DNA of 29,658 nucleotides from UMGS172 sp045647525 (GTDB lineage Bacteria > Bacillota > Clostridia > Oscillospirales > Acutalibacteraceae). This document shows positions 7,488-13,413 of the stretch, in pieces. The stretch is from contig JAZRMK010000011.1 of assembly GCA_045647525.1 (NCBI GenBank), forward strand, positions 1 to 29,658. The letters run 5' to 3'. The position numbers and the translations under genes were made by a program. Within the stretch, counting starts at the first letter, position 1; every line of letters begins with the position of its first letter. The notes below the pieces were generated by a model. It was not told where the DNA came from and did not search any database. It saw only the letters and a list, made by a program, of their open reading frames with translations.

Positions 7488-8447
7488 TCTGTTAACCGAT
7501 TTTATCTGTCTTATATCGTTGCCGAAGCATTGACATATAGTGTAACTGCCCACAAGACGCGAGGTTATGCGCTCGTTATAGCATTGACTTATTTCGGCAG
7601 GGGTGAGGTTGGTGCTGATTATTGTCGACAAACCTTTTAACAATCGAGTGTTAATTATATTGTAAACTACCGAAACACTCAAAGGTGTAGAAAATTCGGT
7701 GCCGAGGTCATCCAATACTAAAAGGTCGCAAGAGGTAAGACTGTCGATTCGTTCTGTCGAACCCGAACGGTCAAAGGTTTCACGGCTGACCTCGTTAATA
7801 AGATTTTGTGCCGACCCGTAAATAACATTGTAATCTTTTGCAAGAATCGAGTTGACAACTGCCAACGACAAGTGCGTTTTGCCGAGACCGCTTTTACCCG
7901 TGAGTAGAAGGTTTCCGCCAGACGGGAAACTTTCAACAAACTGTTTGCAGGAGCGAAGAACAGCAGTCATCTGATTTCTTGGTGAAATGCCCTGTTCGTT
8001 CTTGGTTTCGGGGTAGAGTGAAAGATCGAAGTTGTCGAAGGTCGAAGTCTGTAACGGCATTTCGCTTATGAGTTTTGAATAACTCATCTCGGCAGCGAGT
8101 TCTTTTACGCAACGGCACATATTACCGTTTACATAGCCTGAATCATTACACATTTTGCAGGTGTAGTCAGGCTCTTTCGAAAATTTCAACTCTTTTAAAA
8201 GCTTGTCCTTGGTTTCGTTGAGAACTTTTATTTCCAAAATCAGTTTTTCTGCTTTTTCGGAATCACCGCTTATCATAGTCATCGCAAAGGATGAACTGAT
8301 ACAACTGATTTCTTTCTCCAAGTCAGCCAACGGCGGATTGTTGATAAGCAAGCTCTCTTTGGCTCTCTCGTGTGCCATTTCGGCATTTTTACGGCGTTTG
8401 AAAATTTCATCCAAAGCCTTTTTAATTGTATCATTGGAAAAAGACAT
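7485..8447 (-). CDS. DnaC/DnaI-like ATP-binding helicase loader
   Basis: 320 residues. The C-terminal half is an AAA+ ATPase: Walker A GKSGLGKT (184-191), Walker B LLVLDDLG (242-249) and a later arginine-containing segment (NERITSRLVG). The N-terminal half is helical and has a small zinc-type cluster C-x2-C-x10-C-x-C (97, 100, 111, 113), as in DnaC/DnaI-type loaders of Firmicutes, which place the replicative helicase on DNA at the origin or at restarted forks. IstB transposition helpers share the ATPase core, but they lack this long N-terminal part and sit beside a transposase. The start ATG overlaps the stop of the upstream DnaD gene by one base (TAATG), so the two are translationally coupled, fitting a shared helicase-loading role. 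Confidence 0.88.
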   Translation of the reverse strand: MSFSNDTIKKALDEIFKRRKNAEMAHERAKESLLINNPPLADLEKEISCISSSFAMTMISGDSEKAEKLILEIKVLNETKDKLLKELKFSKEPDYTCKMCNDSGYVNGNMCRCVKELAAEMSYSKLISEMPLQTSTFDNFDLSLYPETKNEQGISPRNQMTAVLRSCKQFVESFPSGGNLLLTGKSGLGKTHLSLAVVNSILAKDYNVIYGSAQNLINEVSRETFDRSGSTERIDSLTSCDLLVLDDLGTEFSTPLSVSVVYNIINTRLLKGLSTIISTNLTPAEISQCYNERITSRLVGSYTICQCFGNDIRQIKSVNR

Positions 8448-9391
8448 TATGCATTCTCCTCATTTTTTCTTACAAGACTGTTGAAAAAGTCAATATACTG
8501 GTCACCGGAGTTTTCGGGTTTAGGGTCAGGCTTTTTCAAGTTTTCAACATCATCGACCGTTTTTACTCCGGCTTTGTGCCACTCCTGAATTATCTTCTTT
8601 ATGTAGGGCATAGAGAATTTTGATGTTGCATCAACACAGGTTTCATAGGCCAAACGGATAATATCCCTTCCGTAACCCCACTCATTGACCCATTTATCAG
8701 CCGTTTCAAGTTCGGCTTTTGAGGGTGAACGGTGCTCAATGCCCATTGCAGTTTCAACCAGATGCCACGCACTTCGGCTCTGACGCATAGTGACAAGTCT
8801 TTTTTCGGCTGATTCAATATCCGAAATGCCGTTGTTGACCCACTCAATAGCGGTTCGTTCAATAAAACCGATGTTGGAACGACCCTCGGATACTGCGTAT
8901 CCCACTATCATAAGTATAAGCGATGCGCTTAAACCCTGGTCGTCAAAAAGCCAGGTCAGAGTTGATGCCTCGCTGTGTCGCAACGATCTGCCAAAAAGCA
9001 ACTCTGATTCTCTTAAAATAAAGGCAACCTCTTCGCATTCAAGACCGCGTTTTGCAATTTCTTCGCGCGTGGGTTTAATGGTATTGCCAACAATGCTTTT
9101 CTTTTTTGAAGGTTGATTCTCGGGCAAGGGGGTGGCAACCACTTTTTCAGGCTCATCGTTGAACTTACCCAAAATGCCTGCCTCGTTCCAATACATAAAA
9201 GCATCAGAAACCGAGTCGATATCGAGCTTTAATCCCTCGGCAACAGCCTGTTCGTTATAATTCTGAAAACGCAGACACCACAAAAGTACCCGCAAATGCG
9301 TAGCACTTGCAAGCTTGATATGCTTATCTACAACCGATGTCGGAACGGCGAAACCGGAGCAAAGCTCAGTAGCGTTCAAAAAGTAGCCCAT
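8447..9391 (-). CDS. DnaD-domain replication initiation protein
   Basis: 314 residues. The N-terminal half looks like a winged-helix unit (ATHLRVLLWCLRFQNYN, then a helix with LDIDSVSDAFMYWNEAGIL). The C-terminal half has DnaD/DnaB2 domain repeats: LTWLFDDQGLSASLILMIV, a segment near TAIEWVNNGI, and a second copy ADKWVNEWGYGRDIIRLAYE, ending near PYIKKIIQEWHKAG, the YxxxIxxxW signature of this family. DnaD-type proteins remodel origin DNA and help load the helicase in Gram-positives. The downstream coupled DnaC-like loader supports this. The ribosome site before the ATG is weak. Confidence 0.87.
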   Translation of the reverse strand: MGYFLNATELCSGFAVPTSVVDKHIKLASATHLRVLLWCLRFQNYNEQAVAEGLKLDIDSVSDAFMYWNEAGILGKFNDEPEKVVATPLPENQPSKKKSIVGNTIKPTREEIAKRGLECEEVAFILRESELLFGRSLRHSEASTLTWLFDDQGLSASLILMIVGYAVSEGRSNIGFIERTAIEWVNNGISDIESAEKRLVTMRQSRSAWHLVETAMGIEHRSPSKAELETADKWVNEWGYGRDIIRLAYETCVDATSKFSMPYIKKIIQEWHKAGVKTVDDVENLKKPDPKPENSGDQYIDFFNSLVRKNEENA

Positions 9392-9624
9392 TTACATCCA
9401 TAGCCTGCATTAAGCAGACAATACCTCACTTTAACAATTATATTTACATTCATTTTAGCACCTAAACTTTAAAAAAGCAAACATTATAGAAGAAATTTCG
9501 CGAAAAATGTATGTTGTCAAGCATTATTTTTGAAAATTAAGTTTGAGAAAACAAGAGAAAAATGAAGAAAATCAAAGAAAACGAGAGTTTGCGGTTGATA
9601 AATTAAATTTTTGAAAAATTAGTG
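9392..9624. other. Divergent AT-rich intergenic region (dnaD-like / rplM)
   Basis: No open frame of interest. A TATAAT on the minus strand (9437-9442) could be the -10 of the dnaD-like gene, but the matching -35 is poor. The rest is A-rich on the plus strand. Confidence 0.4.
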
Positions 9625-9653
9625 TTGACATTTGAATTTCAACGTGATATTAT
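9625..9653 (+). promoter_or_regulatory. Sigma-A promoter of rplM-rpsI
   Basis: TTGACA (9625-9630), a 17-base spacer and TATTAT (9648-9653) with an extended -10 TG. An overlapping TATACT at 9651-9656 would need a 20-base spacer. The leader is only about 35 bases, too short for a structured L13 autoregulatory leader. Confidence 0.75.
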
Positions 9654-9694
9654 ACTTAGGCTAAATTTCGAAATCAAAAACGGAGGAAATATTT

Positions 9695-10123
9695 ATGTCA
9701 ACTTATATGGCAAAGCCCGCTGAAGTTACCCGTAAATGGTATATCATCGATGCTGCCGGCAAACCGCTCGGTCGTGTTGCTGCAAAAGCTGCTGATATTC
9801 TTCGCGGCAAAATGAAGCCCACTTTCACTCCCCATGTTGACTGTGGCGATCACGTTATCATCATCAACTGCGAACAGGCAGTTCTCACCGGCAAGAAGCT
9901 CGATAAGAAACTTTATCAGCATCACACCGGTTTCATCGGCGGTTTGAAGTCGGTTAAGTATTCAACCCTTATGGCTGAAAAGCCTGAGTTTGCAATGGAG
10001 TTAGCAGTTAAGGGTATGGTTCCCGACACTACTATCGGCAGAGCAGCTCTCACAAGACTCCGTGTATACCGCGGAAGCGAACACGTTCATTCGGCACAGA
10101 AGCCCGAAGAACTGTCGTTTTAA
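9695..10123 (+). CDS. rplM: 50S ribosomal protein L13
   Basis: 142 residues, the normal length. Recognised by KWYIIDAAGKPLGRVAA at the N-terminus, HVDCGDHVIIINCEQAVLTGKK, and the C-terminal GMVPDTTIGRAALTRLRVY followed by G-x-EHVHSAQKPE. L13 is an early assembly protein of the large subunit. GGAGG lies 9 bases before the ATG. It is followed after 19 bases by rpsI, the conserved bacterial pair. Confidence 0.98.
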   Translation: MSTYMAKPAEVTRKWYIIDAAGKPLGRVAAKAADILRGKMKPTFTPHVDCGDHVIIINCEQAVLTGKKLDKKLYQHHTGFIGGLKSVKYSTLMAEKPEFAMELAVKGMVPDTTIGRAALTRLRVYRGSEHVHSAQKPEELSF

Positions 10124-10142
10124 TGAAGGGAGGACATAACTG

Positions 10143-10541
10143 ATGTTTGAAGGAAAGCCTTATTTTTACGGTACCGGCAGAAGAAAGAGCTCGGTAGCCC
10201 GTGTTCGTGTTTACAACGGAACAGGTAAAATTACTATTAACGATCGTGACATCGAAGAGTATTTCGGCCTTGAAACCTTGAAGCTCATCGTTCGTCAGCC
10301 TTTGGCACTCACCGACAACCTCGACAAGTTTGATATCGTTTGCCGTGTAGCAGGCGGTGGCGTTACCGGTCAGGCAGGTGCTATCCGTCACGGTATCTCC
10401 CGTGCACTCTTGCAGTTTGACGAGAATCTTCGTCCTGCACTCAAAAAGGCAGGTTTCTTGACCAGAGACCCCAGAATGAAGGAAAGAAAGAAGTACGGAC
10501 TCAAAGGCGCACGTCGTGCACCCCAGTTCTCAAAGAGATAA
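10143..10541 (+). CDS. rpsI: 30S ribosomal protein S9
   Basis: 132 residues. Recognised by YGTGRRKSSVARVR at the start, GGVTGQAGAIRHGISRALL in the middle, and the basic C-terminal tail KYGLKGARRAPQFSKR that reaches the P-site tRNA in the small subunit. Ribosome site GGGAGG before the ATG; second gene of the rplM operon, followed by its terminator. Confidence 0.98.
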   Translation: MFEGKPYFYGTGRRKSSVARVRVYNGTGKITINDRDIEEYFGLETLKLIVRQPLALTDNLDKFDIVCRVAGGGVTGQAGAIRHGISRALLQFDENLRPALKKAGFLTRDPRMKERKKYGLKGARRAPQFSKR

Positions 10542-10563
10542 TTTCTTATTTCAAAGAGTATTC

Positions 10564-10602
10564 AAAAACCCCGAAACCATCACGGTTTTCGGGGTTTTCT
10601 TT
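10564..10602 (+). terminator. Intrinsic terminator after rpsI, also the left end of a repeat-flanked segment
   Basis: AAAACCCCGAAACC (10565-10578) pairs with GGTTTTCGGGGTTTT (10584-10598) with one bulged base, followed by T-rich DNA. The 5' arm recurs at 12524-12540. Confidence 0.9.
10565..10581 (+). repeat. 17-bp direct repeat, left copy (possible att core)
   Basis: AAAACCCCGAAACCATC, forming the 5' arm of the rpsI terminator. An identical copy lies at 12524-12540. Confidence 0.6.
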
Positions 10603-10619
10603 ATGCCTCGATTTTTGCT

Positions 10620-10640
10620 TTGGTGCAAACTTGGTGCAAA
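10620..10640 (+). repeat. Tandem TTGGTGCAAA pair at 11-bp spacing
   Basis: TTGGTGCAAA occurs at 10620-10629 and again at 10631-10640, about one helical turn apart, 22 bases after the rpsI terminator. Such spacing suits a DNA-binding protein. Next to a possible attachment site it could be a recombinase arm site (inference). Confidence 0.4.
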
Positions 10641-10690
10641 TATTTAATAACATTGTAAAACTTTATCTATGGTATATTGTCAATTTTTAT

Positions 10691-11680
10691 TTAAGTTCCA
10701 GGCTTGAATTTATGCCCACAAGATTGACAAACATTCACAGGTTTACCACTTCCTAAAAATCCCCATACAATAGAATAACCTCTGTTTATAGTGGCTATGG
10801 ATGTAGAACCACATTTTGGGCACTTGGGGATTTTCGGCGAGGTTACAATGTTAGATGGAATGGAACTGTTATGTATTGCATGCAGTGCCGTTTTATTTTC
10901 AACCTCTGGCAAAATAATATTTCCAATGTCTGTACCCTTATAATCGTTGATTTTATTTAGGTCAAATTCTTGTCCGTTGTTTTTACATTCAAGCCAAAAA
11001 TCATATAATCCTTCACTATTTATTTTTGCTTTAACAATATCTGATTTGCTCTTTTCTCCCCAATATTGCATACATTCAACTTGTTCAGAAAAAGTCATTC
11101 TTTCAAATAAAACATTGAGCTCACCTTTTGTCCAAAAAGTAAAGTTACCACTTGCAATTATTTTTGCCAATGTTTTTAAAGTTTCTTTACTGATTTTTTC
11201 ATAATTTAAATTTTTAAGCCAATATGTCCAACATCCAAAAGACAAGAAATCATATCTGGGATTTTTCATTAGAAAACTTATTTCGATAATATAATTTTCA
11301 TAATTTTTATAATTTGGGGAATCTTTACATAGGTCATCTACTCTTTTGGAATTGCTAACTAGATAATCAATAACTTCATATGGACCTAAATTTCCTTCGT
11401 TGCAATTCACTGCTTTTTGAATTTTCTCAATGCTTACATCAGTATAAAAGGCATCATAAGTAAATCGGGCTGTTTGATAGTAAAAAGCTGCCCTTCTAAT
11501 TCTATAATTTTCAAATTGCATTGTGATTTGCTTTACTTCATTACTAATGTCTATAGTATTTTCTAAAACTGTATCATCCGTGTTATTAATACACTCTTTA
11601 AGAGGTAATCCGCAATGAATACAAGCAGGTGCTTTATCTGATATTTCTTTTCCACATTCGGGACACTTAATTAAAGCCAT
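10691..11680 (-). CDS. Double zinc-ribbon protein of unknown function
   Basis: 329 residues. The N-terminus is a zinc ribbon with CPEC...CIHC (Cys 6, 9, 20, 23) in the common form MALIKCPECGKEISDKAP. The C-terminus is a second ribbon with CPKC...CQSC (Cys 287, 290, 318, 321) around an RGYSIVWGFLGSGKP turn. Between them about 230 residues look helical and rich in Asn, Lys, Tyr and Phe, and I do not recognise a domain. There is no signal peptide or membrane helix. The ribosome site is AAGGAG. Base use is clearly more AT-rich than the ribosomal and purine genes on either side, which suggests transfer. Proteins with this C-terminal ribbon are often seen in accessory and mobile regions of Firmicutes, but no function can be assigned. 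Confidence 0.8.
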   Translation of the reverse strand: MALIKCPECGKEISDKAPACIHCGLPLKECINNTDDTVLENTIDISNEVKQITMQFENYRIRRAAFYYQTARFTYDAFYTDVSIEKIQKAVNCNEGNLGPYEVIDYLVSNSKRVDDLCKDSPNYKNYENYIIEISFLMKNPRYDFLSFGCWTYWLKNLNYEKISKETLKTLAKIIASGNFTFWTKGELNVLFERMTFSEQVECMQYWGEKSKSDIVKAKINSEGLYDFWLECKNNGQEFDLNKINDYKGTDIGNIILPEVENKTALHAIHNSSIPSNIVTSPKIPKCPKCGSTSIATINRGYSIVWGFLGSGKPVNVCQSCGHKFKPGT

Positions 11681-11732
11681 TTTAATTCTCCTTTTAAAAT
11701 ATTCTTAGTTTTTGAATACATCTGTATCGTTA

Positions 11733-11761
11733 ATTATATCGCTTTACAAACAAAAACACAA
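11733..11761 (-). promoter_or_regulatory. Probable promoter of the zinc-ribbon gene
   Basis: TTGTGT (11756-11761), a 17-base spacer and TATAAT (11733-11738), about 50 bases upstream of the start codon. Confidence 0.6.
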
Positions 11762-11790
11762 GAGAAAATGCAATCTTTACGAGTTATAAC

Positions 11791-11874
11791 GATTCTTAAT
11801 AGAATCTTTATGACTCTTTTTCTTTATATAAGACTCTTATTAATCATGATGATTATATAAGCATTATGAGTCTT
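11791..11874. repeat. Cluster of inverted repeats in non-coding DNA
   Basis: GATTCT/AGAATC (11791-11806) is followed by a larger nested dyad: TAATCAT-G-ATGATTA (11841-11855) extended by CTTAT/ATAAG (11836-11840 with 11857-11861), and outside that AAGACTC/GAGTCTT (11830-11836 with 11868-11874). GACTCTT also recurs directly at 11812 and 11832. This is unlike a terminator because the central loop is a single base; it looks like a protein-binding or cruciform-forming site. Confidence 0.5.
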
Positions 11875-12180
11875 TGTCTTAAACATAGAGTGATTAGGGT
11901 TATGAAGATTGTTAAAAGAATAAAGAATCCTTTTGATTGTTTTTAGCATTATAAGAAGATTACTTGAAATAAAAAACAAATCTAAATATTGTTTACATGT
12001 TACTTTTAAATTTAAGAAGGAGGAATAAAAACAAATACACACATAAGTTAATCTATGGAGGTGGAATTACAAAAGAAACATTTGACCTGATGAGGTGCAA
12101 AGGGTCAAAGACTCTATTGGCAAACCTTGTCATTCGAGCAATTTCTTCATTTTCTCGTCTTACACCTGCTGCCGTGTAAA
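11875..12180. other. AT-rich stretch with no confident gene
   Basis: Only short overlapping frames on both strands are present. A plus-strand frame to 12179 has GGAGG at 12057-12061 near its start region, and a minus-strand frame (12053-12247) reads through the end of the truncated gene next to it. Neither was recognised. The stretch could be a remnant of a larger gene joined to the truncated one. Confidence 0.4.
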
Positions 12181-12375
12181 TCAAGTATCTACATTGCAGG
12201 CAAGGCACATACCTGTACCAAATACAAGTGCCGAGATAATCCCACAAGAATAGGTGAAAATGGTGGCAGGGAGTTTCGCCTTGTTATCCAACTTTTTGAG
12301 GGCAACGAGTTTGGAACTCTCTTTCGGTGCATAGTCCTTTGCGATTGATTCTGCGATGATTTTGTCTGTGTTCAT
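12181..12375 (-). pseudogene. Truncated small membrane protein (family sometimes labelled dihydropteridine reductase)
   Basis: The frame from the ATG at 12373-12375, with AAGGAGG upstream, gives 64 residues: MNTDKIIAESIAKDYAPKES, then ALKKLDNKAKLPA, then one hydrophobic helix (about residues 41-58), after which the frame stops. From memory, this N-terminus belongs to a widespread clostridial family of about 100 residues with more membrane helices, often but doubtfully annotated as dihydropteridine reductase. Here the second half is missing and DNA after CLA does not resemble the family, so the gene looks broken by a rearrangement near 12195. A full promoter is still present upstream. It could alternatively be a genuine short variant. 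Confidence 0.5.
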
Positions 12376-12383
12376 TTTAAGAA

Positions 12384-12427
12384 CCTCCTTTTGTTTTTTA
12401 CAATGATATTTTATCAATGCAAGGAGG
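12384..12427 (-). promoter_or_regulatory. Possible SD-sequestering leader of the truncated gene
   Basis: The ribosome site AAGGAGG (12384-12390) is perfectly complementary to CCTCCTT upstream in the same leader (12421-12427), enclosing a small dyad (12404-12416). Another 6-bp dyad lies further upstream (12437-12442 with 12455-12460). Confidence 0.4.
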
Positions 12428-12481
12428 CTTATTGAACAACACGATTTTGCAATTGTGTTGATTTAAAAGGATATTATTGAA

Positions 12482-12510
12482 ATTATAGCATAAAATGGTC
12501 AAAATCTCAA
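12482..12510 (-). promoter_or_regulatory. Sigma-A promoter upstream of the truncated gene
   Basis: TTGAGA (12505-12510), a 17-base spacer and TATAAT (12482-12487) with an extended -10 TG. The leader to the start codon would be about 100 bases. Confidence 0.65.
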
Positions 12511-12523
12511 ATCGTACAAGAAC

Positions 12524-12540
12524 AAAACCCCGAAACCATC
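12524..12540 (+). repeat. 17-bp direct repeat, right copy (possible att core)
   Basis: Identical to 10565-10581. Here it is followed by a 7-bp hairpin (12532-12538 with 12543-12549) that lacks a T-tract, so it resembles a damaged half of the rpsI terminator. Confidence 0.6.
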
Positions 12541-12685
12541 TTTGGTTTCAATGGTTTATGTGTAATATCGACATTTGCTGATGTGAAAATCAGATGCAAA
12601 ACCTAAAAATGCATTCCTCGGTGAATAGGTTAAAATTCAACTAAAAATTGTTCAAAAATAGGCTCCTTTTTGGGACTTAATATTG

Positions 12686-12714
12686 TTGACAAAAATGTCG
12701 TTTTTTGATATACT
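12686..12714 (+). promoter_or_regulatory. Sigma-A promoter of the purine operon
   Basis: Perfect TTGACA (12686-12691), a 17-base spacer and TATACT (12709-12714) with an extended -10 TG. Transcription should start near 12721, just before the riboswitch. I see no clear PurBox-like repeat here. The DNA from 12541 to 12685 shows no gene. Confidence 0.85.
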
Positions 12715-12728
12715 TAGTTAGTACTTTT

Positions 12729-12796
12729 GCGCGACTGACGGAAATGTGAATTAACACAATGGGAACGCGAAAGATAAAATGCCGACCGTCTGGGCA
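12729..12796 (+). promoter_or_regulatory. ZTP (pfl) riboswitch aptamer
   Basis: The order fits the ZTP riboswitch: CGCGACUGACGGA (from 12730), a hairpin UGUG/CACA (12745-12748 with 12755-12758), GGGAACGCG closing helix P1 with CGCG (12730-12733 with 12766-12769), a linker, then the P3 element UGCC...CCGUCUGGGCA (12780-12796) with UGCC/GGCA pairing. ZTP riboswitches sense ZMP/ZTP, which build up when 10-formyl-THF is scarce, and commonly precede purine and folate one-carbon genes. This one leads an operon ending in fhs. Confidence 0.9.
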
Positions 12797-12840
12797 GATT
12801 TCCGCAGTTTTTAAGGCGGAAGTCTGCTTTTTTGTGTTTT
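12794..12840 (+). terminator. Riboswitch-controlled intrinsic terminator before purE
   Basis: A 12-bp stem (12794-12805 with 12816-12827, one G-U) and a long T-tract. Its first three bases (GCA, 12794-12796) are also the 3' strand of riboswitch helix P3, so ligand-stabilised P3 should hinder the terminator and let transcription reach purE. It is a genetic ON switch in response to ZMP/ZTP. Confidence 0.88.
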
Positions 12841-12889
12841 TGGCAGAAAATTTTAAGTCAAGAAACTCGTATTTGAGGAGGATATATTT

Positions 12890-13384
12890 ATGAAAAAGAT
12901 CGCAGTTATTATGGGTAGTGACAGTGACCTTCCCGTAGTTGAAAAGGCTATCAATACTTTGAAGGAATATGGTGTGCCTTGCGAGGTGCACGTTTTCTCG
13001 GCACACAGAACTCCTGATGCCGCAGCTCAGTTTGCTCTTAATGCACGTGCAAACGGCTTCGGTGCCATTATCGCGGCGGCAGGTAAAGCTGCACATTTGG
13101 CAGGTGCTCTGGCTGCAAGAACAACATTGCCTATTGTAGGCATTCCTGTAAAGTCAAACAATTTAGACGGTGTTGATGCACTTCTGTCAACTGTTCAGAT
13201 GCCTTCCGGTATGCCGGTGGCTACTGTTGCCATTGACGGAGCTGTCAATGCCGCTTTGCTTTGTATTGAGATGTTGGCAATTTCTGATGAAGAGCTTGCC
13301 TATAAACTTGATAAAGCGCGTTCTGACGGCGAAAAGAAGGTTTTAGCAAAGAACAAGGAAATTGAAGATAAATATAACGGTTAA
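12890..13384 (+). CDS. purE: 5-(carboxyamino)imidazole ribonucleotide mutase / AIR carboxylase
   Basis: 164 residues, normal length. MGSDSDLPVVEKA near the N-terminus and the active-site SAHRTPD are diagnostic, followed by AAGKAAHLAGALAA and the C-terminal VQMPSGMPVATVAIDGA. PurE makes CAIR, either from N5-CAIR (with PurK) or directly from AIR and CO2 (class II enzymes). No purK is present in this operon or window, so which reaction is used cannot be settled. GAGGAGG lies 9 bases before the ATG. It is the first gene behind the ZTP riboswitch. Confidence 0.96.
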   Translation: MKKIAVIMGSDSDLPVVEKAINTLKEYGVPCEVHVFSAHRTPDAAAQFALNARANGFGAIIAAAGKAAHLAGALAARTTLPIVGIPVKSNNLDGVDALLSTVQMPSGMPVATVAIDGAVNAALLCIEMLAISDEELAYKLDKARSDGEKKVLAKNKEIEDKYNG

Positions 13385-13413
13385 TTGATATTGACATAAA
13401 GAAAGGTGTAACT

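Larger units (their letters stand above)
10565..12540. mobile_element. Putative decayed integrated segment at the rpsI terminator
   Basis: A segment of about 1.96 kb, visibly more AT-rich than both flanks, is bounded by identical 17-bp direct repeats (10565-10581 and 12524-12540). It holds one intact zinc-ribbon gene on the minus strand, palindromic non-coding DNA and a truncated gene. The layout resembles attL/attR around a small or decayed integrative element, but there is no integrase inside, so mobility is inferred. Confidence 0.45.

Noticed and set aside
7485..9391. IstB-type transposition helper pair (IS21-like element)
   Set aside because: No transposase, no terminal inverted repeats; the partner has DnaD-type helices and the ATPase has a replication-loader N-terminus.
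9654..9694. Structured L13 autoregulatory leader
   Set aside because: The leader is only about 35-40 bases with no clear hairpins.
11791..11874. CRISPR-like repeat array
   Set aside because: The repeats are short, inverted and not regularly spaced with unique spacers; no cas genes nearby.
12541..12685. Additional riboswitch or gene before the purine promoter
   Set aside because: No conserved motif or usable frame was seen; only a short weak hairpin without a T-tract.
12677..13096. 139-codon minus-strand frame across the riboswitch and purE
   Set aside because: It is antisense to purE and to a well-supported riboswitch, with no ribosome site; a coding shadow.
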